A stretch of 14,346 bases of DNA from Chloroflexota bacterium. GTDB lineage: Bacteria > Chloroflexota > Dehalococcoidia > DSTF01 > RBG-16-68-14. The translations under genes were made by a program, and so were the position numbers. This document shows, piece by piece, positions 1 through 9,435 of the stretch; the stretch's first letter is position 1; each line of letters opens with the position of its first letter. The notes beneath the pieces are model-generated. The model saw only the letters and a list, made by a program, of their open reading frames with translations, was not told the origin of the DNA and did no database searches. The DNA lies in contig JADFRJ010000034.1 in NCBI GenBank assembly GCA_022561355.1, positions 1 through 14,346 on the forward strand, given 5' to 3'.

Positions 1-84
1 GGTCCTACGTCGACTGAAGGCGGCCAGCATCGACTTCTAGACCCATGTTTGCATTCCGTTTGCAAATGCTCAGGACGGCAAACA

Positions 85-110
85 GAAAGGCCCGCTCACG
101 CGGGTCTTTC
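85..110 (-). terminator. Terminator downstream of tRNA-Pro
   Basis: A stem of GAAAG plus CCCGC pairs with GCGGG plus CTTTC around a 4-nt TCAC loop, with one G/T mismatch position between the two stem blocks. Read on the minus strand it starts 14 nt after the tRNA-Pro CCA end and is followed by a mildly T-rich CTGTTTG. It is the likely end of the tRNA transcript. The T-tract is weak, and the near-symmetric arms could also stop transcription arriving from the left. Confidence 0.65.
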
Positions 111-123
111 TAGATTCGTTCGT

Positions 124-200
124 TGGTCGGGGAGGCCGGATTCGAACCGGCGATCCCCTGACCCCCAGTCAGGTGCCCTGAACCGCTAGGCCACTCCCCG
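124..200 (-). tRNA. tRNA-Pro (anticodon GGG), CCA encoded
   Basis: The minus strand folds into a complete cloverleaf. The acceptor CGGGGAG pairs with CTCCCCG, and the D arm is GCC...GGC. The anticodon stem CCTGA/TCAGG encloses the loop CTGGGGG, giving anticodon GGG (reads CCC, and CCU by wobble). The T arm is GCCGG-TTCGAAT-CCGGC. The discriminator is A and the genomic sequence continues with CCA, so the 3' end does not need to be added by nucleotidyltransferase. It has its own promoter and terminator and lies 50 nt beyond the stop of the membrane-protein gene. Confidence 0.95.
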
Positions 201-210
201 AACAGACCTG

Positions 211-239
211 ATGGTAACAGAGGCCGATTTGGCTGACAA
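211..239 (-). promoter_or_regulatory. Sigma70-type promoter of tRNA-Pro
   Basis: On the minus strand TTGTCA (239-234) and TACCAT (216-211) are separated by 17 nt. This places transcription start only a few bases before the tRNA 5' end at 200. The -35 is identical to that of the tRNA-Gly promoter at the other end of the window, which supports both calls. Confidence 0.55.
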
Positions 240-250
240 CGTGGCGGGGG

Positions 251-1093
251 CTATCCGAAGGAGAAGACGCGTCCTAAAATAACGATCGTTGTGCCGACGG
301 CCGTAACGAGCGTGAATTCAGCCGCGATCGTGCGGCTGAACGTGCCGGTCAGGTGATGCTGAATCAGCCCAGTCGCCTGATAGAAGACCAGGAGCAGCAG
401 GATAGCGGCCAGAAAGTCCTCCAGCGAGATGAAGTAGAGGGCCCAGCGCACCTCCGCGACAACGATGCCGATGACGGCCGCGAAGATCAGCGCGCGGTAC
501 GCGTCCGCCTCCGCTTCGCGGAAGATCTCGACCGCGAGCAGCATGCTGAACAGCCCGACCGCAAACGCCGATGGCAGTAGCGACACGTCGTACGCGTAGA
601 TGACCGCGTAGAAGACGAACGCCGCTAGATAGGTGAGGACGTTGAGGAGCAGCCGGCCCAACGCGTACGACGGGCCGTGATGGATGACCGATACGTACTC
701 GCCGTAGAGGGCCACTGCCAGCGCGAACGAGGCGCCCGCTGCGGCAGGGATGATGCGATAGCCATGGACGGTGTCGATCTCTTCTAGAAAGAGGCCGCTT
801 GCTAGCGCTAAGAGCACTGGCACGAACAGGAACGGCGAGGTGTCGGCCACCCCCCGCAGTTGGCCGCCCGGATGGCTCCGCAAGATGCCGTCGGTACCGA
901 GCGCGACGAGTGCCACTACCGCGAGCAGGATCCAGGGCTTCGTCGGCTCGACAGCGAGGAACAGAGCGAGGCCCGCGCCGTACACCACAGCCAAGAGTGG
1001 TATCGATATTGAGCGCGGGATGCCGCTCAGGTCGAAAGCGCCATGGCCACTTTGGTCGCGCCAGGAAGCGTCGTCAATCGTTGTTTCTGTCAT
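251..1093 (-). CDS. Polytopic integral membrane protein of unknown function
   Basis: A 280-residue protein whose function I do not recognise. After a polar N-terminal tail of about 28 residues it is almost entirely hydrophobic, with about nine predicted membrane segments near residues 29-47, 53-71, 87-104, 113-131, 143-168, 172-190, 200-220, 224-243 and 257-277. Charged residues are confined to short loops, for example FREAEADAYR at 191-200 and LEEID at 103-107. There is no signal peptide and no transport or catalytic motif that I can identify. It may belong to a DUF5656-like membrane family seen in Chloroflexota, but that is a memory-level guess. The ATG at 1093 has no clear Shine-Dalgarno sequence. 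The gene appears monocistronic: its candidate promoter lies at 1151-1180 and a tRNA gene with its own promoter follows. Confidence 0.85.
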   Translation of the reverse strand: MTETTIDDASWRDQSGHGAFDLSGIPRSISIPLLAVVYGAGLALFLAVEPTKPWILLAVVALVALGTDGILRSHPGGQLRGVADTSPFLFVPVLLALASGLFLEEIDTVHGYRIIPAAAGASFALAVALYGEYVSVIHHGPSYALGRLLLNVLTYLAAFVFYAVIYAYDVSLLPSAFAVGLFSMLLAVEIFREAEADAYRALIFAAVIGIVVAEVRWALYFISLEDFLAAILLLLVFYQATGLIQHHLTGTFSRTIAAEFTLVTAVGTTIVILGRVFSFG

Positions 1094-1150
1094 AACGGGC
1101 GTGTCTGAAGTAGGTTTGCTTGTGCAATCCCACCACGAGGAGCCATTGCT

Positions 1151-1180
1151 ATTCTAGGACGCTGACCTCCTCAGGATCAA
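1151..1180 (-). promoter_or_regulatory. Candidate promoter of the membrane-protein gene
   Basis: On the minus strand TTGATC (1180-1175, 4/6 to consensus) and TAGAAT (1156-1151, 5/6) are 18 nt apart. This predicts a leader of about 50 nt before the ATG at 1093. The -35 lies inside a perfect inverted repeat, which suggests repressor control. Confidence 0.4.
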
Positions 1181-1190
1181 ACGTTGATCC
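1174..1190. repeat. Perfect inverted repeat GGATCAA-ACG-TTGATCC, operator-like
   Basis: Two 7-bp arms are exact reverse complements around a 3-bp spacer. The site covers the candidate -35 of the membrane-protein promoter. Its size and position fit a dimeric transcription-factor site. No regulator gene is nearby to name a family. Confidence 0.45.
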
Positions 1191-1324
1191 CGGTAAAGCT
1201 ACTGGGGAAGTAGTGGTTTTTGCTGTTGTTAGCACCGATGCAATAGGAGCGACGCCATATAGGTTCGATCAAGAAGGAGCGGGCGACTTTAAAATCGTCA
1301 GAAAGGCTATCCGAAACGCATATT

Positions 1325-1348
1325 GCTAATCACGAGGCTGTGATTAGC
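1325..1348 (-). terminator. 9-bp hairpin, possible terminator of the coiled-coil gene
   Basis: GCTAATCAC and GTGATTAGC are perfect complements around the loop GAGGCT. It lies 92 nt downstream of the stop at 1440 in the direction of transcription. The sequence after it on the minus strand (AATATGCGTTT) is not a good T-tract, so it may be a weak terminator, an RNA 3'-end stabiliser or a DNA-binding site. Confidence 0.35.
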
Positions 1349-1439
1349 GTCGTGACCCGCAAGTGAGGGTAGTCAGGCCGGGCAAGGCGAAGGGGGCTGG
1401 CAAAGGCGCGGGCACGCGTGACGTCCTTCAGGATAGTCC

Positions 1440-2396
1440 TCAAGGCGACTCAACCACCCTGTCTAATCCGTCTATTCTCGTCCATAACTCATCAAGTTCC
1501 TTTTGCCGGTCGTCGACCTGCTGTCGTAGCCTATCCACCTCGTCCACTTTCCCCACGAACTCAGGCAAGTTTTCGGCTGGTCTCATCCGTTCTATCTCAC
1601 CTAGCTGCCACCGCAGTTCCGCAGCCTGCGCTGTCAGCACGTCAAGCTCCTTTGCCGCAATTCGAAACGGGTCGTTCGGGTCGCCCGTGAGTGACCGTCT
1701 GAGATCCTCAGTGGAAAGCTGGTAGGAGGCCACTGGGCGGGCACGAGGTCGCGTTGCTGTGATGTCCTTCAGCCTATTGTCCATAATGGCGAGGTCAGAG
1801 AGTATGTTATCTACTTGACCAATCAGCGAAGTAAGCCGCTGCTCGAAAGTGTCTGGCGTCGTAGGTGGCGCGGGATTGATGTTGGTTAAGAATTCCTGTG
1901 CTGCCGCACTGACGGGCACGATCTGCTTAGTTGTCTCGTTGAGCCTCCACGTGTGGTCATTGAAACTAATGGCCCACCAGTCATCACCGTCATACGTAGC
2001 CACCCTCTTCAATGCGTTAACGTAAAACGATGTAGATAAAGGTAACCGTCCATCCCAGTCAAGGGTCACTCTTCCCAGAGCCAGTTTTTCCGCCGGAAGT
2101 GCTAATAGCTCTTCCCTCTCAGCCTCTACCAACGCCTCAGAAAGTGTTAGCCCCATGAGGCTCTTCTCGATGTTGATTCCTTTTTCTTGGCTACTCGCTT
2201 TCTCATAGTCCGACCATAAAGGGGGAGGCACGTATAGAAGCTCTTCATGGAAGATGGTAAGAACTTCGGCTTCAGACAAAGAGGGACTATCCCGAAACAT
2301 CGGCAGCAAGCCGCCTGAAACAGCCCAAGCTGATACACCGGCCAGTGCAACAAGGGCTGATGCGACAAGGACCCAGGCGAACAAGCCTGGCTTCAT
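1440..2396 (-). CDS. Membrane-anchored coiled-coil protein, unknown function
   Basis: With the ATG at 2396 this encodes 318 residues. One hydrophobic segment at about residues 6-27 acts as an uncleaved signal anchor; no lipobox cysteine is present. The rest, probably extracytoplasmic, has a mixed region at about 30-170 containing a DGDDWWAISFNDHTW stretch, a Pro/Thr linker near 174-183, and helical heptad-like coils at about 184-213 and 245-314. I recognise no named domain. A longer frame reaches 2456, but that start has no clear ribosome site and would fall between the -35 and -10 of the candidate promoter. ATG 2396 has GGGAG 9 nt upstream. The gene is lower in GC (roughly 42-50% in sampled lines against about 60% in mfd), which hints at acquisition by transfer or relaxed selection. 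Confidence 0.75.
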   Translation of the reverse strand: MKPGLFAWVLVASALVALAGVSAWAVSGGLLPMFRDSPSLSEAEVLTIFHEELLYVPPPLWSDYEKASSQEKGINIEKSLMGLTLSEALVEAEREELLALPAEKLALGRVTLDWDGRLPLSTSFYVNALKRVATYDGDDWWAISFNDHTWRLNETTKQIVPVSAAAQEFLTNINPAPPTTPDTFEQRLTSLIGQVDNILSDLAIMDNRLKDITATRPRARPVASYQLSTEDLRRSLTGDPNDPFRIAAKELDVLTAQAAELRWQLGEIERMRPAENLPEFVGKVDEVDRLRQQVDDRQKELDELWTRIDGLDRVVESP

Positions 2397-2405
2397 GGCT
2401 ACTTG

Positions 2406-2410
2406 CTCCC
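2406..2410 (-). promoter_or_regulatory. Ribosome binding site deciding start 2396
   Basis: GGGAG on the minus strand is 9 nt before ATG 2396. The upstream in-frame ATG at 2456 has no comparable site. Confidence 0.55.
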
Positions 2411-2440
2411 GGTTCTTCCTCGATTGGCTTAGTAGCCAGT

Positions 2441-2470
2441 ATGCTAAGCACTCCATATAGCACTTGTCAA
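2441..2470 (-). promoter_or_regulatory. Candidate promoter of the coiled-coil gene
   Basis: A consensus TTGACA (2470-2465) is followed 18 nt later by TAGCAT (2446-2441, 4/6). Predicted transcription start is near 2434, leaving a leader of about 38 nt to ATG 2396. It lies just downstream of the mfd stop, so the coiled-coil gene is probably transcribed independently of mfd. Confidence 0.45.
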
Positions 2471-2535
2471 ATTCCAGAAGGGCATCGTTTGAACAGCATT
2501 GGAAGGAGAAAAGGCCGCCTCTAGCATCCGTAGTC

Positions 2536-6027
<3,492 letters not shown>

Positions 6028-6044
6028 CGTTCTTTAGGACGCAT

Positions 6045-6050
6045 CCTCCT
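6045..6050 (-). promoter_or_regulatory. Displaced Shine-Dalgarno of mfd
   Basis: AGGAGG ends 17 nt before the mfd ATG, well beyond the usual 5-9 nt. The intervening RNA can form AGGA-TGCG-TCCT (6047-6036), a 4-bp stem that shares bases with the Shine-Dalgarno sequence. An out-of-frame ATG directly abuts AGGAGG, with zero spacing, and opens a 14-codon frame across the mfd start; the spacing makes its use unlikely. Confidence 0.4.
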
Positions 6051-6099
6051 GGACACGCGAAAACCGGCTGGGCGACGTGCGGCCAGCCTTGCTGATCTA

Positions 6100-6108
6100 A
6101 TTGTACCA
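6100..6108 (-). promoter_or_regulatory. Candidate extended -10 promoter of mfd
   Basis: The minus strand reads TGGTACAAT: TACAAT (6105-6100) is 5/6 to the -10 consensus and is preceded by the TGn extended element. No good -35 is seen 17 nt upstream, as is usual for extended -10 promoters. Predicted start is near 6093, about 66 nt before the mfd ATG. Confidence 0.4.
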
Positions 6109-6123
6109 GGCTGCGATGGGAGT

Positions 6124-6789
6124 CTAGTTGTACTCGCTCATTGCTCGGTCCAGGCCCTCCGTGATCGCCAGTTCGATCGCATCCATCGCCCGCTCCACCG
6201 TCTCGTCAAGGAGTTTCCGTTCGCTGGGCGAAGGATCGGAGAGGACGTAGTCTGCGACGTGTGCCGGCTCCCAGGATGGCTTACCGTTGACTACGGGCCT
6301 GCCGATGCCGATGCGGATGCGTCCAAACTGGTCGCTGCCCGCGGCATCGATGATCGACTTCACACCTTTGTGCCCGCCGCTGCCTCCGGAGGGACGGATG
6401 CGCAGTCTGCCGTTCGGCAGGTCGATGTCGTCGCGCACGATCAGCAGCTCGCTGGCGTCGTCCAGCTTCAGCCGCTTGATCAGGTTCCAGACGACGGGGC
6501 CACCCACGTTGACGAAGACGCGAGGCTTCGCCAGCGCGACGCGCCTGCCGCCAATGATGCCCTCGGCCAGCGCGGCCTTCCCCGCTGAGGAGAACTCCAT
6601 GCCATGCCGGCGGGCCAGCCGGTTCATCGTCCGGAATCCCACGTTGCGCCGAGTCTCCGCGTACTCCTTGCCCGGATTGCCCAGGCCCACCACGAGACGG
6701 ATATCAGGATGGCCCGAGCCCTCGCCGCTGGGCCGCTCCGGCTCTGGCGCGACGAGGTGGCGCAGCCGTTGGAAGAGGCTCTCGCTCAT
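6124..6789 (-). CDS. pth: Peptidyl-tRNA hydrolase family protein with altered catalytic residue
   Basis: A protein of 221 residues; the family is usually about 190, and here about 29 extra N-terminal residues precede RLVVGLGNPG. Pth releases peptides from peptidyl-tRNA that drops off the ribosome. The fold motifs are all present: GLGNPGKEY (35-43), VNVGG (93-97), RDDIDLPNG (119-127), GGHKGVKS (138-145) and GRIRIGIGRP (156-165). Asn38, Asn94, Asp120 and His140 match E. coli Asn10, Asn68, Asp93 and His113. The catalytic His (E. coli His20, in TRHN) is replaced by Arg48 (TRRN, codon CGC at 6648-6646). The Asn of HNG is Lys141. The His-to-Arg change would be one base from CAC. ATG 6789 overlaps the TGA of the preceding gene as ATGA and lacks a Shine-Dalgarno sequence, so translational coupling is likely. 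Family assignment is secure; activity is uncertain. Confidence 0.93.
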   Translation of the reverse strand: MSESLFQRLRHLVAPEPERPSGEGSGHPDIRLVVGLGNPGKEYAETRRNVGFRTMNRLARRHGMEFSSAGKAALAEGIIGGRRVALAKPRVFVNVGGPVVWNLIKRLKLDDASELLIVRDDIDLPNGRLRIRPSGGSGGHKGVKSIIDAAGSDQFGRIRIGIGRPVVNGKPSWEPAHVADYVLSDPSPSERKLLDETVERAMDAIELAITEGLDRAMSEYN

Positions 6790-8156
6790 TCGGCGGCCGT
6801 GGAAATCGGCTCGGCGAGGAGTTCGTCCAGGAATGCCAGCAGTTGGTCGTCGAGGACGAGCGCGAGGCCGGTGAGGTCCGCTGCCCGGACGATCTGGAGG
6901 AACCGTTCGAGCCTTGCGCCACCTTGGGCCAGGATCCTGCGGACCGCTTCGCTGGCGAGGCGCGTCTGCTGTTCCGCAAGGCCATGCTCCAAGCCTTCGA
7001 TCACTTCAGCCGCTTGGGCTGCGAGGGAGACATCCGCAAGCGCGAGGCGGCAGGCCGGGCAGGTTGGGCTCAACGCGAGCGCTGACTCTACGTCCTGCTG
7101 GGAACATGCTGACGGCTGGAGCAGCAGCTCACCGGACGCTCGCAATTCGTCGACGGCAACCGGTTCACCGAGCCGTGCGAGGGTGTTCAGTTTGCTGAGC
7201 GCGCGCGCCGTGGGCCCCGCCTGCTTTAGGGCCGCATGGATCGTCTTGGCTTCATCCCAGTGGCCGGTGTGGCGCGCCAGGTACTCCTTCACGTACCGGG
7301 CCCGATAGGCCTCGAACGTCGCACGCATGCTGTCGATGCGATGGGGCTGGTCCAGCAGCGCCACGAAGGAGAGCTGCTCTATCGTGTAGGGATAGTCCTC
7401 CTCGAGTTGGGAGCCATCGCGTGGCCGCGCCTGCTCCATGTAGGAGCGCATCCACTCCAGCTGCTCCGCGTCAGCGCGGCGCTCACAGAGGCAGCGTAGG
7501 TGCGCCACGTCTTCGGCTAGGGCCGCTGGCTCCGAGTCGAGGTGTAGCGGAGAGGAGCCGTCCGCAATCATGCTGACGCGAGCCCTCGCCTCAGCGGCGG
7601 CCGCGGCCGGTGCCTTGGTGAGCAGGCGTTCCAGCCTGCCGCGCAGCCGTCCTTCGTTGATGCGCGAAGGCGCCGCGTCCGGCCTGCTGAGCGTTTCGCT
7701 GATCGCCCGCCAGCAGCGTTCGGCCTTGCGTGTCCGCGCGATCAATGCGCGCGCCAGGAGATCGTAGCGCGGGCCGGAACTGCCCGAGACGAACACCTCG
7801 CGAGGCGTGATCGCCAGCGAGTGCGCTACGGCAATCGACCCTTCCGCGTAGGAGTTGAGCACGCCGGCTGGCAGGCGCCCGGGACCCGCATCGGGGCTCT
7901 CTCCGCCGTAGGAGGCTCTCGCCTCTCTGACTGCGGCCGGCAGACGGACCGGCGACACTGGCGCGCAGATCGCCACGTTATCAGCGGTCGGGGCGGGCGT
8001 CCCGTCCTCAAACGGCCGCTGCGATAGCACAATCGTGAAGGGCGCGTGTGGGTCGGCCTCGAACGTGCCATCCCACGCTGGCACGATCACAATATCACCG
8101 GGGCACTGGTTGCCCGCATCGTCCTGGGCCATGAAACGGAAGCGTCGCTCGGCCAC
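6786..8156 (-). CDS. Uncharacterised 456-residue protein, possible C-terminal zinc site
   Basis: I do not recognise this protein. With the GTG at 8156 it has 456 residues; an ATG at 8132 would shorten it by 8. There is no signal peptide or membrane segment, so it is probably cytoplasmic. Residues 1-130 are polar and Pro/Gly-rich, and 130-240 is helical and Ala/Arg-rich with a Cys pair, LRCLC (220-224). The most conserved-looking part is about 250-375: YPYTIEQLSFVALL (256-269), FEAYRARYVKEYLARH (281-296), and then Cys351, Cys366 and Cys369 in a PTCPAC context that resembles half of a zinc ribbon. A long helical tail follows. The pattern faintly recalls the C-terminal part of large DUF6079-type ATPases, but no Walker motifs are present and this is unverified. 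It lies 36 nt after the cysteine desulfurase and overlaps pth by ATGA, so the three are probably one operon. Confidence 0.8.
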   Translation of the reverse strand: MAERRFRFMAQDDAGNQCPGDIVIVPAWDGTFEADPHAPFTIVLSQRPFEDGTPAPTADNVAICAPVSPVRLPAAVREARASYGGESPDAGPGRLPAGVLNSYAEGSIAVAHSLAITPREVFVSGSSGPRYDLLARALIARTRKAERCWRAISETLSRPDAAPSRINEGRLRGRLERLLTKAPAAAAAEARARVSMIADGSSPLHLDSEPAALAEDVAHLRCLCERRADAEQLEWMRSYMEQARPRDGSQLEEDYPYTIEQLSFVALLDQPHRIDSMRATFEAYRARYVKEYLARHTGHWDEAKTIHAALKQAGPTARALSKLNTLARLGEPVAVDELRASGELLLQPSACSQQDVESALALSPTCPACRLALADVSLAAQAAEVIEGLEHGLAEQQTRLASEAVRRILAQGGARLERFLQIVRAADLTGLALVLDDQLLAFLDELLAEPISTAAE

Positions 8157-8192
8157 GGCCTCGATAATAGCACAGCGACTAAGAGGGCGTGG

Positions 8193-9380
8193 CTAGCTGG
8201 CGGCGGCGCTGGCGGTCGCGCGAGACTGCTCGACGATACCAGGGAGCACGCTGAGCAGGCGCTCGATGTCCGCGTCCGTGGTGGTTGGGCTAAGCGTGAA
8301 GCGCAGCGTTCCGACGGCGTGGGACAGGGGTACGTCCATCGCGAGGAGCACGTGTGAGGGCTCCAACGTCTCTTCGTTGCAGGCCGACCCGGCGCTGGCA
8401 GCGATACCTGCGTCATCGAGCAAGTCCAGCATGACGCGGGCATCGGCGTTCGGGAAGCTGAGGTTGAGGTTGTTGGGAAGCCTTCGCTCTAGATCGCCAT
8501 TTAGCTGCGCGTCGGGAATGGCTGTGCTGATGGCACTCAGGAGCGCGTCTCGCCTGTCGCGACAGGCGGTTGCGTACGTATCGCGCTTCGCCTGAGCGAT
8601 CCTCAGTGCCGCAGCCGTCCCGACGATGCCGGCCACGTTCTCCGTGCCCGCGCGGCGCTGACGTTCCTGGCCGCCTCCGGACTGCTGTGGCAGAAATGGC
8701 GTCCCGCGGCGCAAGAAGAGCACACCGCTTCCCTTGGGCCCGCCGAACTTGTGAGCGGAGAGGCATAGGAGATCGACGCCCAGGTTGTCGACCTTGAGGT
8801 CGAGCGCGTTCGCTCCTTGGATGGCGTCCGTGTGGAACGGTATCTGTCGTTTGAGCTGGCTGGCGCGGTCGCGGATCGCCAGCGATAGTTCCGAGATTGG
8901 CTGAATGACGCCGGTCTCATTGTTGGCCGTCATGATGCTCACCAGCACGGTGTCTTCGGTCAGAGCCGCCGCGGCGGCTCCGGGGTCGACGAGGCCGTCG
9001 TGGTCGACCGGAAGCTGAACGATTTCGAAGCCGAACTTCTCCAAGTACTGACAGCTATGAAGCACGGCGTGATGCTCGATCGCGGAGGTCACGATCTGGT
9101 TGCCTACGCGGGCGAGCTGCTGGGCGAACGCGACGCCCTTGATCGCTGAGTTGATCGACTCGGTGCCGCCGCTCGTGAACACGACCTCGTTGGCGCTGCA
9201 ACCGATGATCTCCGCGACGGTGTCGCGGGCATCATCGATGGCCTGTTCGGATTCCCTGGCCATGGCATAGGTAGCGGAAGGGTTCCCGAAGGAGTCGGTC
9301 AGGTAGGGGAGCATCGCTTCTAGGACGTCCGGATGGAGGGGCGTCGTTGCTGCGTAGTCGAAATAGGCCATGTCTTGCAT
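8193..9380 (-). CDS. Cysteine desulfurase (NifS/IscS family)
   Basis: A PLP-dependent enzyme of 395 residues, normal for the family. It converts cysteine to alanine and loads a persulfide on its active Cys for Fe-S cluster assembly or tRNA thiolation. The N-terminus YFDYAATTPL (6-15) is typical. EHHAV (102-106) stacks on PLP, HTDAIQ (183-188) contacts the cofactor, and SAHKFGGPKG (208-217) carries the Schiff-base Lys211. RAGTENV (243-249) is conserved, and the catalytic Cys334 lies in SAGSACNEETLEPSHVL. No scaffold gene (iscU/sufU) or thiolase (mnmA) is adjacent, so I give no symbol. ATG 9380 and ATG 9371 are both possible starts, and neither has a clear ribosome site. A strong promoter ends about 17 nt upstream and contains an operator-like palindrome. 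Confidence 0.95.
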   Translation of the reverse strand: MQDMAYFDYAATTPLHPDVLEAMLPYLTDSFGNPSATYAMARESEQAIDDARDTVAEIIGCSANEVVFTSGGTESINSAIKGVAFAQQLARVGNQIVTSAIEHHAVLHSCQYLEKFGFEIVQLPVDHDGLVDPGAAAAALTEDTVLVSIMTANNETGVIQPISELSLAIRDRASQLKRQIPFHTDAIQGANALDLKVDNLGVDLLCLSAHKFGGPKGSGVLFLRRGTPFLPQQSGGGQERQRRAGTENVAGIVGTAAALRIAQAKRDTYATACRDRRDALLSAISTAIPDAQLNGDLERRLPNNLNLSFPNADARVMLDLLDDAGIAASAGSACNEETLEPSHVLLAMDVPLSHAVGTLRFTLSPTTTDADIERLLSVLPGIVEQSRATASAAAS

Positions 9381-9403
9381 GATGGAGCGCTAAGTGCCTC
9401 TGG

Positions 9404-9432
9404 ATGATACCCACTGGGGGTATGCGGGTCAA
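9404..9432 (-). promoter_or_regulatory. Strong sigma70-type promoter of the desulfurase operon
   Basis: On the minus strand TTGACC (9432-9427, 5/6) and TATCAT (9409-9404, 5/6) are separated by exactly 17 nt. Predicted start is near 9397, giving a very short leader. It begins right after the stop codon of the DUF3105 gene, so the desulfurase operon is an independent transcription unit. Confidence 0.65.
9407..9423. promoter_or_regulatory. CsoR/CstR-like palindromic operator in the promoter spacer
   Basis: ATACCCACTGGGGGTAT is a 17-bp palindrome with 7 of 8 position pairs matching. It fills the spacer and enters the -10 of the desulfurase promoter. The ATACCC-n-GGGTAT form is the type bound by CsoR/RcnR/CstR-family repressors, which sense copper, nickel or reactive sulfur species. 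The sequence match and position are seen; the regulator family is inference, and no such regulator is encoded here. Confidence 0.5.
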
Positions 9433-9435
9433 CCG

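Larger units (their letters stand above)
1094..1439. other. Intergenic region without a supportable gene
   Basis: This 346-nt stretch lies between the coiled-coil gene and the membrane-protein gene and is more A/T-rich than most of the window. It holds a candidate promoter for the membrane-protein gene, a perfect 7-3-7 palindrome overlapping its -35 (1174-1190) and a 9-bp hairpin (1325-1348). An imperfect inverted repeat (1426-1444, 7 of 8 pairs) spans the stop codon of the coiled-coil gene. Short plus-strand frames here lack ribosome binding sites and recognisable composition. I see no tRNA-like fold. Confidence 0.6.

Noticed and set aside
48..66. Small inverted repeat TTTGCA...TGCAAA near the left edge
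   Set aside because: Six-base arms with a 7-nt loop and no associated gene or promoter; expected by chance. I see nothing else supportable in 1-84.
1173..1182. AGGATCAAAC, reverse complement of the 16S rRNA 5' sequence GTTTGATCCT
   Set aside because: Only 10 bases match and the following sequence is not rRNA. It is explained by the palindrome there.
247..1314. Direct repeat GGCTATCCGAA at about 248-258 and 1304-1314
   Set aside because: An 11-base match is expected several times by chance in a window this size, and the flanks do not match.
1120..1329. 69-codon plus-strand frame in the intergenic region
   Set aside because: It starts with TTG and no ribosome binding site, has no recognisable composition or promoter, and overlaps the candidate minus-strand promoter and operator.
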